The position numbers and the translations under genes are program-made. A stretch of DNA of 64,000 bases from Euptelea pleiosperma (taxonomy: Eukaryota; Streptophyta; Magnoliopsida; Ranunculales; Eupteleaceae). Within the stretch, counting starts at the first letter, position 1. Every line of letters begins with the position of its first letter. The notes under the pieces were generated by a model, which worked only from the letters and a program-made list of their open reading frames with translations, searched no databases and had not been told where the DNA came from. This document shows positions 42,858 through 55,710 of this stretch, piece after piece. The stretch spans positions 20,183,103-20,247,102 of the forward strand of contig CM068549.1 in NCBI GenBank assembly GCA_035048495.1. The letters are read 5' to 3'.

Positions 42858-45800
42858 AGATTGTTTAAACACATTTGAAGTGTTGGAACAAGATTCGGGA
42901 CAGTAAAAACAAGTTTGCTCCATTCGTGCGTCAATGACTCTAATTGGACTTAGTTTGGGCGTTACATTCCGAAGTCTATAACTAGTGACTTGTTCTCGAC
43001 CGGACCTCGTAATTTGACCAATATCTTCTATAACAATTGTTTTAACACATTTGAACTGTTGGAACAAGATTCAGGACTGTCGAAACAAGTTTGCCCCATC
43101 CGTGCGTCAATAACTCTAATTGGACTCAGTTTGTGCGTTACATTCCGAAGCTTATAACAAGTGACTTTTTCGCAACCGGACCTGATAATTTGACTCAATC
43201 TCTTCCATTACAATTGTTTAAACACATTTGAAGTCTTGGAACAAGATTCGGGACGGTCGAAACAAGTTTGCTCCATCTGTGCTTCAATGTCCCTAATTGG
43301 ATTCAGTTTGTGTGTCACATTCCTAAGCCTATAACTAGTGACTTGTTCTCAACCGGACCTCGTAATTTGACTCAATATCTTCTATTACAATTGTTGAAAC
43401 ACATTTGAATTGTAAGAACAAGATTCAGGACTGTCGAAACAAGTTTGCCCCATCCGTGCGTCAATGACTCTAATTGGACTCAGTTTGTGCGTTACATTCC
43501 TAAGCTTATAACAAGTGACTTTTTTGCAACCGGACCACGTAATTTGACTCAATCTCTTCCATTACAATTGTTTAAACACATTTGAAGTCTTAGAACAAGA
43601 TTCGGGACAGTCAAAACAAGTTTGCTCCATCCGTGCGTCAATGTCTCTAATTGGACTCAGTTTGTGTGTTACATTCCTAAGCCTATAACTAGTGACTTGT
43701 TCTCAACCGGACCTCGTTATTTGACTCAATATCTTCTATTACAATTGTTTAAACACATTTGAAGTGTAGGAACAAGATTCGGGACTGTCGGAACAAGTTT
43801 GCCCCATCCGTGCATCAATGACTCTAATTGGACTCAGTCTGTGTGTTACATTCCTAAGCTTATAACAAGTGACTTTTTCACAACCGAACCTGGTAATTTG
43901 ACTCCATCTCTTCCATTACAATTGTTTAAATACATTTGAAGTCTTGGAACAAGATTCGGGACGGTCGAAACAAGTTTGCTCCATCCGTGCGTCAATGTCT
44001 CTAATTGGATTCAGTTTGTGTGTTACATTCCTAAGCCTATAACAAGTGACTTGTTCTCAACCGGACCTCCTAATTTAACTCAATATCTTCTATTACAATT
44101 GTTTAAACACATTTGAATTGTTGGAACAAGATTCGGGACAGTCGAAACAAGTTTGCTCCATTCGTGCGTCAATGACTCTACTTGGACTCAATTTGGGCGT
44201 TACATTCCGAAGCCGATAACTAGTGACTTGTTCTCAACTTGACCTCGTAATTTGACTCAATATCTTCTATTACAATTGTTTTAAGACATTTGAAGTGTTG
44301 GAACAAGATTCGGGACGGTCGAAACAAGTTTGCCCCATCCATGCGTCAATGACTCAAATTGGACTCAGTTTGTGCATTACATTCCTAAGCTTATAACAAG
44401 TGACTTTTTCACAACCGAACCTGGTAATTTGACTCTATCTCTTCCATTACAATTGTTTAAACACATTTGAAGTCTTGGAACAAGATTCGGGATGGTCGAA
44501 ACAAGTTTGCTCCATCCGTGCGTCAATGTCTCCAATTGGACTCAGTTTGTGTGTACCATTCATAAGCCTGTAACGAGTGACTTGTTCTGAACCGGACCTC
44601 GTAATTTGACTCTATATCTTCTATTACAATTGTTTAAACACATTTGAAGTGTTGGAGCAAGATTCGGGACAGTCGAAACATGTTTGCTCCATTCGTGCGT
44701 CAATGACTCTAATTGGATTTAGTTTGTACGTTACATTCCGAAGTCTATAACTAGTGACTTGTTCTCGACCGGACCTCGTAATTTGACCCAATATCTTCTA
44801 TAACAATTGTTTTAATACATTTGAAGTGTTGGAACAAGATTCGGGATTGTCAAACAAGTTTGCCCCATCCGTGCGTCAATGACTCAAATTGGACTCAGTT
44901 TGTGCGTTACATTCCTAAGCTTATAACAAGTGATATTTTCACAACCGAACCTGGTAATTTGACTCAATCTCTTCTATTACAATTGTTTAAACACATTTGA
45001 AGTCTTGGAACAAGATTCGGGACGGTCGAAACAAGTTTGCTCCATCCGTGCGTCAATGTCTCTAATTGGACTCAGTTTGTGTGTTACATTCCTAAGCCTA
45101 TAACTAGTGACTTGTTCTCAACCGAATCTCGTAATTTGACTCGATATCGTCTATTACAATTGTTTAAACACATTTGAAGTGTTGGAACAAGATTTGGGAT
45201 AGTCGAAACCAGTTTGCTCCATTCGTGCGTCAATGACTCTAATTGGACTTAGTTTGTGCATTACATTCCGAAGTCTATAACTAGTGACTTGTTCTTGACC
45301 GGACCTCGTAATTTGACCCAATATCTTCTATAACAATTGTTTTAACACATTTGAAGTGTTGGAACAAGATTCGGGACTGTCAAAGAAGTTTGCCCCATCC
45401 GTGCGTCAATGACTCTAATTGGACTCAGTTTGTGCGTTACATTCCGAAGCTTATAACAAGTGACTTTTTCGAAACCGGACCTGGTAATTTGACTCAATCT
45501 CTTTCATTACAATTGTTTGAACACATTTAAAGTCTTGGAACAAGATTCGGGACGGTCGAAACAAGTTTGCTCCATCCGTGCGTCAATGTCCCTAATTGGA
45601 TTCAGTTTGTGTGTCACATTCCTAAGCCTATAACTAGTGACTTGTTCTCAACTGGACCTCGTAATTTGATTCAATATCTTCTATTACAATTGTTTAATCA
45701 CATTTGAAGTGTAGGAATAAGATTCGGGACTGTCGTAACAAGTTTGCCCCATCCGTGTGTCAATGACTCTAATTGGACTCAGTTTGTGCGTTACATTCCT

Positions 45801-48800
45801 AAGCTTATAACAAGTGACTCTTTCGCAACCGGACCACGTAATTTGACTCAATCTCTTCCATTACAATTTTTTAAACACATTTGAAGTCTTGGAACAAGAT
45901 TCGGGACGGTCGAAACAAGTTTCCTCCTTCCGTGCGTTAATGTCTCTACTTGAACTCAGTTTGTGTGTTACATTCCGAAGCCTATAACTCATGACTTGTT
46001 CTCAACCGGACCTCGTAATTTGTCTCAATATCTTCTATTACAATTGTTTTAACACATTTGAAGTGTTGGAACAAGATTCGGGACTGTCAAAACATGTTTG
46101 CCCCATCCGTACGTCAATGACTCAAATTGGACTCAGTTTGTGCGTTACATTCCTAAGCTTATAACAAGTGATTTTTTCACAACCGAACCTGGTAATTTGA
46201 CTCAATCTCTTCTATTACAATTGTTTAAACACATTTGAAGTCTTGGAACAAGATTCGAGACGGTCGAAACAAGTTTGCTCCATCCGTGCGTCAATGTCTC
46301 TAATTGGACTTAGTTTGTGTGTTACATTCCTAAGCCTATAACTAGTGACTTGTTCTCAACCGGATCTCGTAATTTGACTCTATATCTTCTATTACAATTG
46401 TTTAAACACATTTGAAGTGTTGGAACAAGATTCGGGACAGTAAAAACAAGTTTGCTCCATTCGTGCGTCAATGACTCTAATTGGACTTAGTTTGGGCGTT
46501 ACATTCCGAAGTCTATAACTAGTGACTTGTTCTCGATCGGACCTCGTAATTTGACTAATATCTTCTATAACAATTGTTTTAACACATTTGAACTGTTGGA
46601 ACAAGATTCAGGAGTGTCGAAACAAGTTTGCCCCATCCGTGCGTCAATAACTCTAATTGGACTCAGTTTGTGCGTTACATTCCGAAGCTTATAACTAGTG
46701 ACTTTTTCGCAACCGAACCTGGTAATTTGACTCAATCTCTTCCATTACAATTGTTTAAACACATTTGAAGTCTTGGAATAAGATTCGGGACGGTCGAAAC
46801 AAGTTTGCTCCATCCGTGCGTCAATGTCCCTAATTGGATTCAGTTTGTGTGTCACATTCCTAAGCCTATAACTAGTGACTTGTTTTCAACTGGACCTTGT
46901 AATTTTACTCAATATCTTCTATTACAATTGTTTAAACACATTTGAAGTGTTGGAGTAAGATTCGGGACAGTCGAAACAAGTTTGCTCCATTCGTCCGTCA
47001 ATGACTCTAATTGGACTTAGTTTTTGAGTTACATTCCGAAGTCTATAACTAGTGACTTGTTCTCGACCGGACCTCGTAATTTGACGCAATATCTTCCATA
47101 ACAATTGTTTTAACACATTTGAAGTGTTGGAACAAGATTCAGGACTGTCAAACAAGTTTGCCCCATCCGTGCGTCAATGACTCAAATTGGACTCAGTCTG
47201 TGCGTTACATTCCTAAGCTTATAACAAGTGATATTTTCACAACCGAACCTGGTAATTTGACTCAATCTCTTCTATTACAATTGTTGAAACACATTTGAAG
47301 TCTTGGAACAAGATTCGGGACGGTCGAAACAAGTTTGCTCCATCCGTGCGTCAATGTCTCTAATTGGACTCAGTTTGTGTGTTACATTCCTAAGCCTATA
47401 ACTAGTGACTTGTTCTCAACCGGATCTCGTAATTTGAATCTATATCTTCTATTACAATTGTTTAAACACATTTGAAGTGTTGGAATAAGATTCGGGACAG
47501 TGAAAACAAGTTTGCTCCATTCGTGCGTCAATGACTCTAATTGGACTTAGTTTTTGCGTTACATTCCGAAGTCTATAACTAGTGACTTGTTCTCGACCGG
47601 ACCTCTTAATTTGACCTAATATCTTCTATAACAATTGTTTTAACACATTTGAAGTGTTGGAACAAGATTCAGGACTGTCAAGAAAGTTTGCCCCATCCGT
47701 GCGTCAATGACTCTAATTGGACTTAGTTTGTGCGTTACATTCCGAAGCTTATAACAAGTGACTTTTTCGCAACCGGACCTGGTAATTTGACTCAATCTCT
47801 TCCATTACAATTGTTTAAACACATTTGAAGTCTTGGAACAAGATTCGGGATGGCCGAAACAAGTTTGCTCCATCCGTGCGTCAATGTCCCTAATTGGATT
47901 CAGTTTGTGTGTCACATTCCTAAGCCTATAACTTGTGACTTGTTCTCAACCGGACCTCGTAATTTTACTCAATATCTTCTATTACAATTGTTGAAACACA
48001 TTTGAATTGTAGGAACAAGATTCAAGACTGTCGAAACAAGTTTGCCCCATCCGTGCGTCAATGACTCAAATTGGACTCAGTTTGTGCGTTACATTTCTAA
48101 GCTTATAACAAGTGAGTTTTTTGCAACCGGACCACGTAATTTGACTCAATCTCTTCCATTACAATTGTTTAAACACATTTGAAGTCTTAGAACAAGATTC
48201 GGGATAGTCGAAACAAGTTTGCTCCATCCGTGCGTCAATGTCTCTAATTGGACTCAGTTTGTGTGTTACATTCCTAAGCTTATAACTAGTGACTTGTTCT
48301 CAACCGGACCTCGTTATTTGACTCAATATCTTCTATTACAATTATTTAAACACATTTGAAGTGTAGGAACAAGATTCGGGACTGTCGGAATAAGTTTGCT
48401 CCATCCGTGCGTCAATGTCTCTAATTGGACTCAGTTTGTGTATTACATTCCTAAGCCAATAACTAGTGACTTGTTCTCAACCGGACCTCGTTATTTGACT
48501 CAATATATTCTATTACAATTATTTAAACACATTTGAAGTGTAGGAACAAGATTCGGGACTGTCGGAATAAGTTTGCTCCATCCGTGCGTCAATGTCTCCA
48601 ATTGGACTCGGTTTGTGTGTTACATTCATAAGCCTGTAACGAGTGACTTGTTCTCAATCGGACCTCGTAATTTGACTCTATATCTTCTATTACAATTGTT
48701 TAAACACATTTGAAGTGTTGGAGCAAGATTCGGGACAGTCGAAACAAGTTTGCTCCATTCGTGCGTCAATGACTCTAATTTGATTTAGTTTGTGCGTTAC

Positions 48801-51800
48801 ATTCCGAAGTCTATAACTAGTGACTTGTTTTCGACCGGACCTCGTAATTTGACCCAATATCTTCTATAACAATTGTTTTAATACATTTGAAGTGTTGGAA
48901 CAAGATTCGGGACTGTCAAACATGTTTGCCCCATCCGTGCGTCAATTACTCAAATTGGACTCAGTTTGTGCGTTACATTCCTAAGCTTATAACAAGTGAT
49001 ATTTTCACAACCGAACCTGGTAATTTGACTCAATCTCTTCTATTACAATTGTTTAAACACATTTGAAGCCTTGGAACAAGATTCGGGACGGTCGAAACAA
49101 GTTTGCTCCATCCGTGCGTCAATGTCCCTAATTGGACTCAGTTTGTGTGTTACATTCCTAAGCCTATAACTAGTGACATGTTCTCAACCGGATCTCGTAA
49201 TTTGACTCTATATCGTCTATTACAATTGTTTAAACACATTTGAAGTGTTGGAACAAGATTCGGGATAGTGGAAACAAGTTTGCTCCATTCGTGCGTCAAT
49301 GACTCTAATTGGGCTTAGTTTGTGCATTACATTCCGAAGTCTATAACTAGTGACTTGTTCTTGACCGGACCTCGTAATTTGACCCAATATCTTCTATAAC
49401 AATTGCTTTAACACATTTGAAGTGTTGGAACAAGATTCGAGACTGTCAAAGAAGTTTGCCCCATCCGTGCGTCAATGACTCTAATTGGATTCAGTTTGTG
49501 CGATACATTCCGAAGCTTATAACAAGTGACTTTTTCGTAACCGGACCTGGTAATTTGACTCAATCTCTTCCATTACAATTGTTTAAACACATTTGAAGTC
49601 TTGGAACAAGATTCGGGATGGTCGAAACAAGTTTGCTCCATCCGTGCGTCAATGTCCCTAATTGGATTCAGTTTGTGTGTCACATTCTTAAGCCTATAAC
49701 TAGTGACTTGTTCTCAACCGGACCTCGTAATTTGACTCAATATCTTCTATTACAATTGTTGAAACACATTTGAATTGTAAGAACAAGATTCAGGACTGTC
49801 GAAACAAGTTTGCCCCATCCGTGCGTCAATGACTCTAATTGGACTCAGTTTGTGCGTTACATTCCTAAGCTTATAACAAGTGACTTTTTTGCAACCGGAC
49901 CACGTAATTTAACTCAATCTCTTCCATTACAATTGTTTAAACACATTTGAAGTCTTAGAACAAGATTCGGGACAGTCGAAACAAGTTTGCTCCATCCGTG
50001 CGTCAATGTCTCTAATTGGACTCAGTTTGTGTGTTACATTCCTAAGCCTATAACTAGTGACTTGTTCTCAACCGGACCTCGTTATTTGACTCAATATCTT
50101 CTATTACAATTGTTTAAACACATTTGAAGTGTATGAACAAGATTCGGGACTGTCGGAACAAGTTTGCCCCATCCGTGCATCAATGACTCTAATTGGACTC
50201 AGTTTGTGCGTTACATTCCTAAGCTTATAACAAGTGACTTTTTCACAACCGAACCTGGTAATTTGACTCCATCTCTTCCATTACAATTGGTTAAACACAT
50301 TTGAAGTCTTGGAACAAGATTCGGGACGGTCGAAACAAGTTTGCTCCATCCGTGCGTCAATGTCTCTAATTGGATTCAGTTTGTGTGTTACATTCCTAAG
50401 CCTATAACAAGTGACTTGTTCTCAACCGGACCTCCTAATTTTACTCAATATCTTCTATTACAATTGTTTAAACACATTTGAATTGTTGGAACAAGATTCG
50501 GGACAGTCGAAACAAGTTTGCTCCATTCGTGCGTCAATGACTCTACTTGGACTCAATTTGGGCGTTACATTCAGAAGCCGATAACTAGTGACTTGTTCTC
50601 AACTTGACCTCGTAATTTGACTCAATATCTTCTATTACAATTGTTTTAAGACATTTGAAGTGTTGGAACAAGATTCGGGACGGTCGAAACAAGTTTGCCC
50701 CATCCGTGCGTCAATGACTCAAATTGGACTCAGTTTGTGCATTACATTCCTAAGCTTATAACAAGTGACTTTTTCACAACCGAACCTGGTAATTTGACTC
50801 TATCTCTTCCATTACAATTGTTTAAACACATTTGAAGTCTTGGAACAAGATTCGGGATGGTCGAAAAAAGTTTGCTCCATCCGTGCGTCAATGTCTCCAA
50901 TTGGACTCAGTTTGTGTGTTACATTCCTAAGCCTGTAACTAGTGACTTGTTCTCAACCGGACCTCGTAATTTGACTCTATATCTTCTATTACAATTGTTT
51001 AAACACATTTGAAGTGTTGGAGCAAGATTCGGGACAGTCGAAACAAGTTTGCTCCATTCGTGCGTCAATGACTCTAATTGGACTTAGTTTGTGCGTTACA
51101 TTCCGAAGTCTAGAACTAGTGACTTGTTCTCGACCGGACCTCGTAATTTGACCCAATATCTTCTATAACAATTGTTTTAACACATTTGAAGTGTTGGAAC
51201 AAGATTCGGGACGGTCGAAACAAGTTTGCCCCATCCGTGCGTCAATGATTCAAATTGGACTCAGTTTGTGCGTTACATTCCAAAGCTTATAACAAGTGAT
51301 ATTTTCACAACCGAACCTGGTAATTTGACTCAATCTCTTCTATTACAATTGTTTAAACACATTTGAAGTCTTGGAACAAGATTCGGGACGGTCGAAACAA
51401 GTTTGCTCCATCCGTGCGTCAATGTCTCTAATTGGACTCAGTTTGTGTGTTACATTCCTAAGCCTATAACTAGTGACTTGTTCTCAACCGAATCTCGTAA
51501 TTTGACTCTATATCGTCTATTACAATTGTTTAAACACATTTGAAGTGTTGGAACAAGATTCGGGATAGTCGAAACCAGTTTGCTCCATTCGTGCGTCAAT
51601 GACTCTAATTGGACTTAGGTTGTGCATTACATTCCGAAGTCGATAACTAGTGACTTGTTCTTGACCGGACCTCGTAATTTGACCCAATATCTTCTATAAC
51701 AATTGTTTTAACATATTTGAAGTGTTGGAACAAGATTCGGGACTGTCAAAGAAGTTTGCCCCATCCGTGCGTCAATGACTCTAATTGGACTCAGTTTGTG

Positions 51801-53805
51801 CGTTACATTCCGAAGCTTATAACAAGTGACTTTTTCGAAACCGGACCTGGTAATTTGACTCAATCTCTTTCATTACAATTGTTTAAACACATTTAAAGTC
51901 TTGGAACAAGATTCGGGACGGTCGAAACAAGTTTGCTACATCCGTGCGTCAATGTCCCTAATTGGATTCAGTTTGTGTGTCACATTCCTAAACCTATAAC
52001 TAGTGACTTGTTCTCAACTGGACCTCGTAATTTGATTCAATATCTTCTATTACAATTGTTTAATCACATTTGAAGTGTAGGAATAAGATTCGGGACTGTC
52101 GTAACAAGTTTGCCCCATCCGTGCGTCAATGACTCTAATTGGACTCAGTTTGTGCGTTACATTCCTAAGCTTATAACAAGTGACTTTTTCGCAACCGGAC
52201 CACGTAATTTGACTCAATCTCTTCCATTACAATTGTTTAAACGCATTTGAAGTCTTGGAACAAGATTCGGGACGGTCGAAACAAGTTTCCTCCATCCGTG
52301 CGTTAATGTCTCTACTTGAACTCAGTTTGTGTGTTACATTCCGAAGCCTATAACTCATGACTTGTTCTCAACGGACCTCGTAATTTGTCTCAATATCTTC
52401 TATTACAATTGTTTTAACACATTTGAAGTGTTGGAACAAGATTCGGGACTGTCAAAACATGTTTGCCCCATCCGTACGTCAATGACTCAAATTGGACTCA
52501 GTTTGTGCGTTACATTCCTAAGCTTATAACAAGTGATTTTTTCACAACCGAACCTGGTAATTTGACTCAATCTCTTCTATTACAATTTTTTAAACACATT
52601 TGAAGTCTTGGAACAAGATTCGGGACGGTCGAAACAAGTTTGCTCCATCCGTGCGTCAATGTCTCTAATTGGACTCAGTTTGTGTGTTACATTCCTAAGC
52701 CTATAACTAGTGACTTGTTCTCAATCGGATCTCGTAATTTGACTCTATATCTTCTATTACAATTGTTTAAACACATTTGAAGTGTTGGAACAAGATTCGG
52801 GACAGTAAAAACAAGTTTGCTCCATTCGTGCGTCAATGACTCTAATTGGACTTAGTTTGGGCGTTACATTCCGAAGTCTATAACTAGTGACTTGTTCTCG
52901 ATCGGACCTCATAATTTGACTAATATCTTCTATAACAATTGTTTTAACACATTTGAACTGTTGGAACAAGATTCAGGAGTGTCGAAACAAGTTTGCCCCA
53001 TCCGTGCGTCAATAACTCTAATTGGACTCAGTTTGTGCGTTACATTTCGAAGCTTATAACTAGTGACTTTTTCGCAACCGAACCTGGTAATTTGACTCAA
53101 TCTCTTCCATTACAATTGTTTAAACACATTTGAAGTCTTGGAATAAGATTCGGGACGGTCGAAACAAGTTTGCTCCATCCGTGCGTCAATGTCCCTAATT
53201 GGATTCAGTTTGTGTGTCACATTCCTAAGCCTATAACTAGTGACTTGTTTTCAACTGGACCTTGTAATTTTACTCAATATCTTCTATTACAATTGTTTAA
53301 ACACATTTGAAGTGTTGGAGCAAGATTCGGGACAGTCGAAACAAGTTTGCTCCATTCGTCCGTCAATGACTCTAATTGGACTTAGTTTGTGCGTTACATT
53401 CCGAAGTCTATAACTAGTGACTTGTTCTCGACCGGACCTCGTAATTTGACCCAATATCTTCTATAACAATTGTTTTAACACATTTGAAGTGTTGGAACAA
53501 GATTCAGGACTGTCAAACAAGTTTGCCCCATCCGTGCGTCAATGACTCAAATTGGACTCAGTTTGTGCGTTACATTCATAAGCTTATAACAAGTGATATT
53601 TTCACAACCGAACCTGGTAATTTGACTCAATCTCTTCTATTACAATTGTTGAAACACATTTGAAGTCTTGGAACAAGATTCGGGACGGTCGAAACAAGTT
53701 TGCTCCATCCGTGCGTCAATGTCTCTAATTGGACTCAGTTTGTGTGTTACATTCCTAAGCCTATAACTAGTGACTTGTTCTCAATCGGATCTCGTAATTT
53801 GAATC
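42858..53805. repeat. Satellite array 2, about 62 monomers with higher-order structure
   Basis: Monomers of about 177 bp fall into three classes. A: CTAAGCTTATAACAAGTGA (with a HindIII site) and GAAGTCTTGG. B: GTGTGTTACATTCCTAAGCC, ATAACTAGTGACTTGTTCTC. C: GACTTAGTTTG, CCGAAGTCTATAACTAG and TATAACAATTGTTTTAACAC. They follow one another as A-B or A-B-C. No genes. Short minus-strand frames starting MFQQFKCVKTIVIEDI recur only because the monomer recurs. Confidence 0.95.
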
Positions 53806-55685
53806 TTTTTTTGGGAATTAAGCTTTGGGGTTAGGCGGACCCCGACCTGACTTTAAAATGAATCAAGTTCTGAAGTACAAATGACCAGCAGCATCCTCTA
53901 AAAGGATGACTTCAAGTTCTGGAGAAAAAGAAGAAGGATTCAGAAAATTACAACCAACTGGAACAAGGGATGCAAGGAGGTCAGCAGCCCTATTGACCTC
54001 ACGATACACATGAATAATGTCAAAAGCTTCAAATCAGGGACGAAAATTGTTGATAAGCCAAACAAGCTTGCGCGTTCTCCAAGGAATAGCCAAAGTCCCT
54101 TTCACGATCTCAACAGCTTGGGCTGAATCCGAAGCAACAAGGAGCGAAGTAAATCCTCTTGAAAGAGCAAGCTCCAATCCAATAGAAATTGCTTGAAGTT
54201 CATGGAAGATGATCGACTCCTTCGGACAGCCACCGGCAAAAGCTATAGCAGCAACACCATTCCAGTTCCTCAAGATACCACCATAGCCCGCTGAATGGTC
54301 TTTCAAAGACCCATCGGTATTGAGGAGCCATGTATTATGTATAGGTGGGATCCACTTACAAATAAGAGGAGAGCTATGGAAAAAGGTAATAGGGATTTTC
54401 CAAGAATCAAAAAATTCCCTATTCCGGGGAGTGTCTTCAACTTTAAGTTCTCGAGAACTAAGTCGAGTTCTAGTGGCTAAAGTGATTTGTTGAAAGATCA
54501 CTTCTTTGGTAAGGAAAGAATTCTGAAAGTTGCGCATGTTCCTTTCTTTCCAAATCATATAGATGGTGGCGTTAAAAGCTATTCTGATAACTTGAGAGAT
54601 TAAATCTGAACCTGCAAAGGTGGAAACAATCCATTGGTGTTCGAGATCAGAAGAAGCCACGGCGCGATTGAATCTAGACGTCTGGAGAACTTGAGTCCAG
54701 ATGTAGTTAGAAAAAGGGCAGTCAAAGAAGAGGTGGTTGGCGCTTTCTTCTTCCCTCCAGCAGAGGTAGCATTTGTAGTTGCTGGTCATATGCCTAATCA
54801 AGGGTTTATCTTTAGTGAGAAGACCACCACTGATAGCAAGCCAAGAGACAAAGCTATGCCTAGGGACAGAAAGGCTGTTCCAAATAATATTGCACCAATC
54901 CACTTTATCATTGCGCGGACGAATAGCTTCATATGCAGAAGCGAGAGAAAATGAGCCCGACTGAGATGGTTTCCAGATGACGTCATCGCTTAGCATTAAA
55001 GGCGCTAAGTCGACTTCAGCAAGATTACTCCAAATCGCCTCGAGTTCAACAGTATAGGCTTGTGGGCTAGACCAAGCACCGTTAGTAACGAGAGTAGACA
55101 CAGTGTCCAGTAGTCGAAGACGGTTGTCAAATCTCAGGTTACGGTTGAAGACATCCATCAAAATCCCATGAGGGTGCCATGGATCATGCCAGATAAGTGT
55201 ATTCTGTCCATTGCCGATGAGGTGTAAGATCAGCGTGGAGGCAGATTGACGAGAGGCGAGAATTTTACGCCAAACCCAAGAACAGTCCTGCGGAATCTTC
55301 ATTGTCCAGAAAGGTTTATTTCTGACAAGGTTGGATTTGGTCCATTGCACCCAAAGTGTGTCTTGATTAGAAGCGATCGCATAGACATGACGAAGAATGG
55401 CAGCTTTGTTCCAATGCACAAGACTTTTCAATCCAAGGCCACCCTCAGACTTAGGGCAACAGATCTTAGTCCAAAGAACAGAGTGAGACTTCCGAAGAAG
55501 CTCTGGCCCTCCCCATAGGAATCTAGTACAAATGCTCTCCATTTTTTTAAGGATGAACTTGGGTAAAAGAAAGCAGAAACTCCAATAAAGTTGGAAACTG
55601 TGAAGCACCGATTTGATCAACTCAACTCGACCTGCATAAGAGAGGAGTTTGCCTTTCCAAGATAATATCTTCGCGGAGAATTTAT
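53806..55685 (-). mobile_element. 5'-truncated LINE inserted in satellite
   Basis: 1,880 bp on the minus strand: RT tail, zinc-binding domain, RNase H, a 228-base 3' UTR and an A7 tail (53812-53806). There is no target duplication. Compared with the paralogous satellite at 47431-47510, 66 bases (47441-47506) are missing at the insertion point. Confidence 0.9.
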
Positions 55686-55710
55686 CAAGTTTGCTCCATT
55701 CGTGCGTCAA
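54034..55710 (-). CDS. LINE reverse transcriptase C-terminus, zinc-binding and RNase H domains
   Basis: An uninterrupted frame of 558 codons. The first eight codons (MTHEWSKL, from 55710) are satellite; LINE protein starts at DKFSAKILSWKGKLLSYAGR, the post-RT thumb region. The zinc-binding RT domain is near residues 266-355, with CYLCWREEESANHLFFDC. RNase H follows from about 470 with the acidic residues in NTDGSLKDHS, FHELQA and ASDSAQAVEI. The catalytic FADD part of the RT and the endonuclease are lost by 5' truncation, so it cannot mobilise itself. It ends LVWLINNFRP. Lack of stops implies a recent insertion. RNase H at the C-terminus marks a plant L1 clade different from the LINE at 3290-6622, where I see none. 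Confidence 0.85.
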   Translation of the reverse strand: MTHEWSKLDKFSAKILSWKGKLLSYAGRVELIKSVLHSFQLYWSFCFLLPKFILKKMESICTRFLWGGPELLRKSHSVLWTKICCPKSEGGLGLKSLVHWNKAAILRHVYAIASNQDTLWVQWTKSNLVRNKPFWTMKIPQDCSWVWRKILASRQSASTLILHLIGNGQNTLIWHDPWHPHGILMDVFNRNLRFDNRLRLLDTVSTLVTNGAWSSPQAYTVELEAIWSNLAEVDLAPLMLSDDVIWKPSQSGSFSLASAYEAIRPRNDKVDWCNIIWNSLSVPRHSFVSWLAISGGLLTKDKPLIRHMTSNYKCYLCWREEESANHLFFDCPFSNYIWTQVLQTSRFNRAVASSDLEHQWIVSTFAGSDLISQVIRIAFNATIYMIWKERNMRNFQNSFLTKEVIFQQITLATRTRLSSRELKVEDTPRNREFFDSWKIPITFFHSSPLICKWIPPIHNTWLLNTDGSLKDHSAGYGGILRNWNGVAAIAFAGGCPKESIIFHELQAISIGLELALSRGFTSLLVASDSAQAVEIVKGTLAIPWRTRKLVWLINNFRP

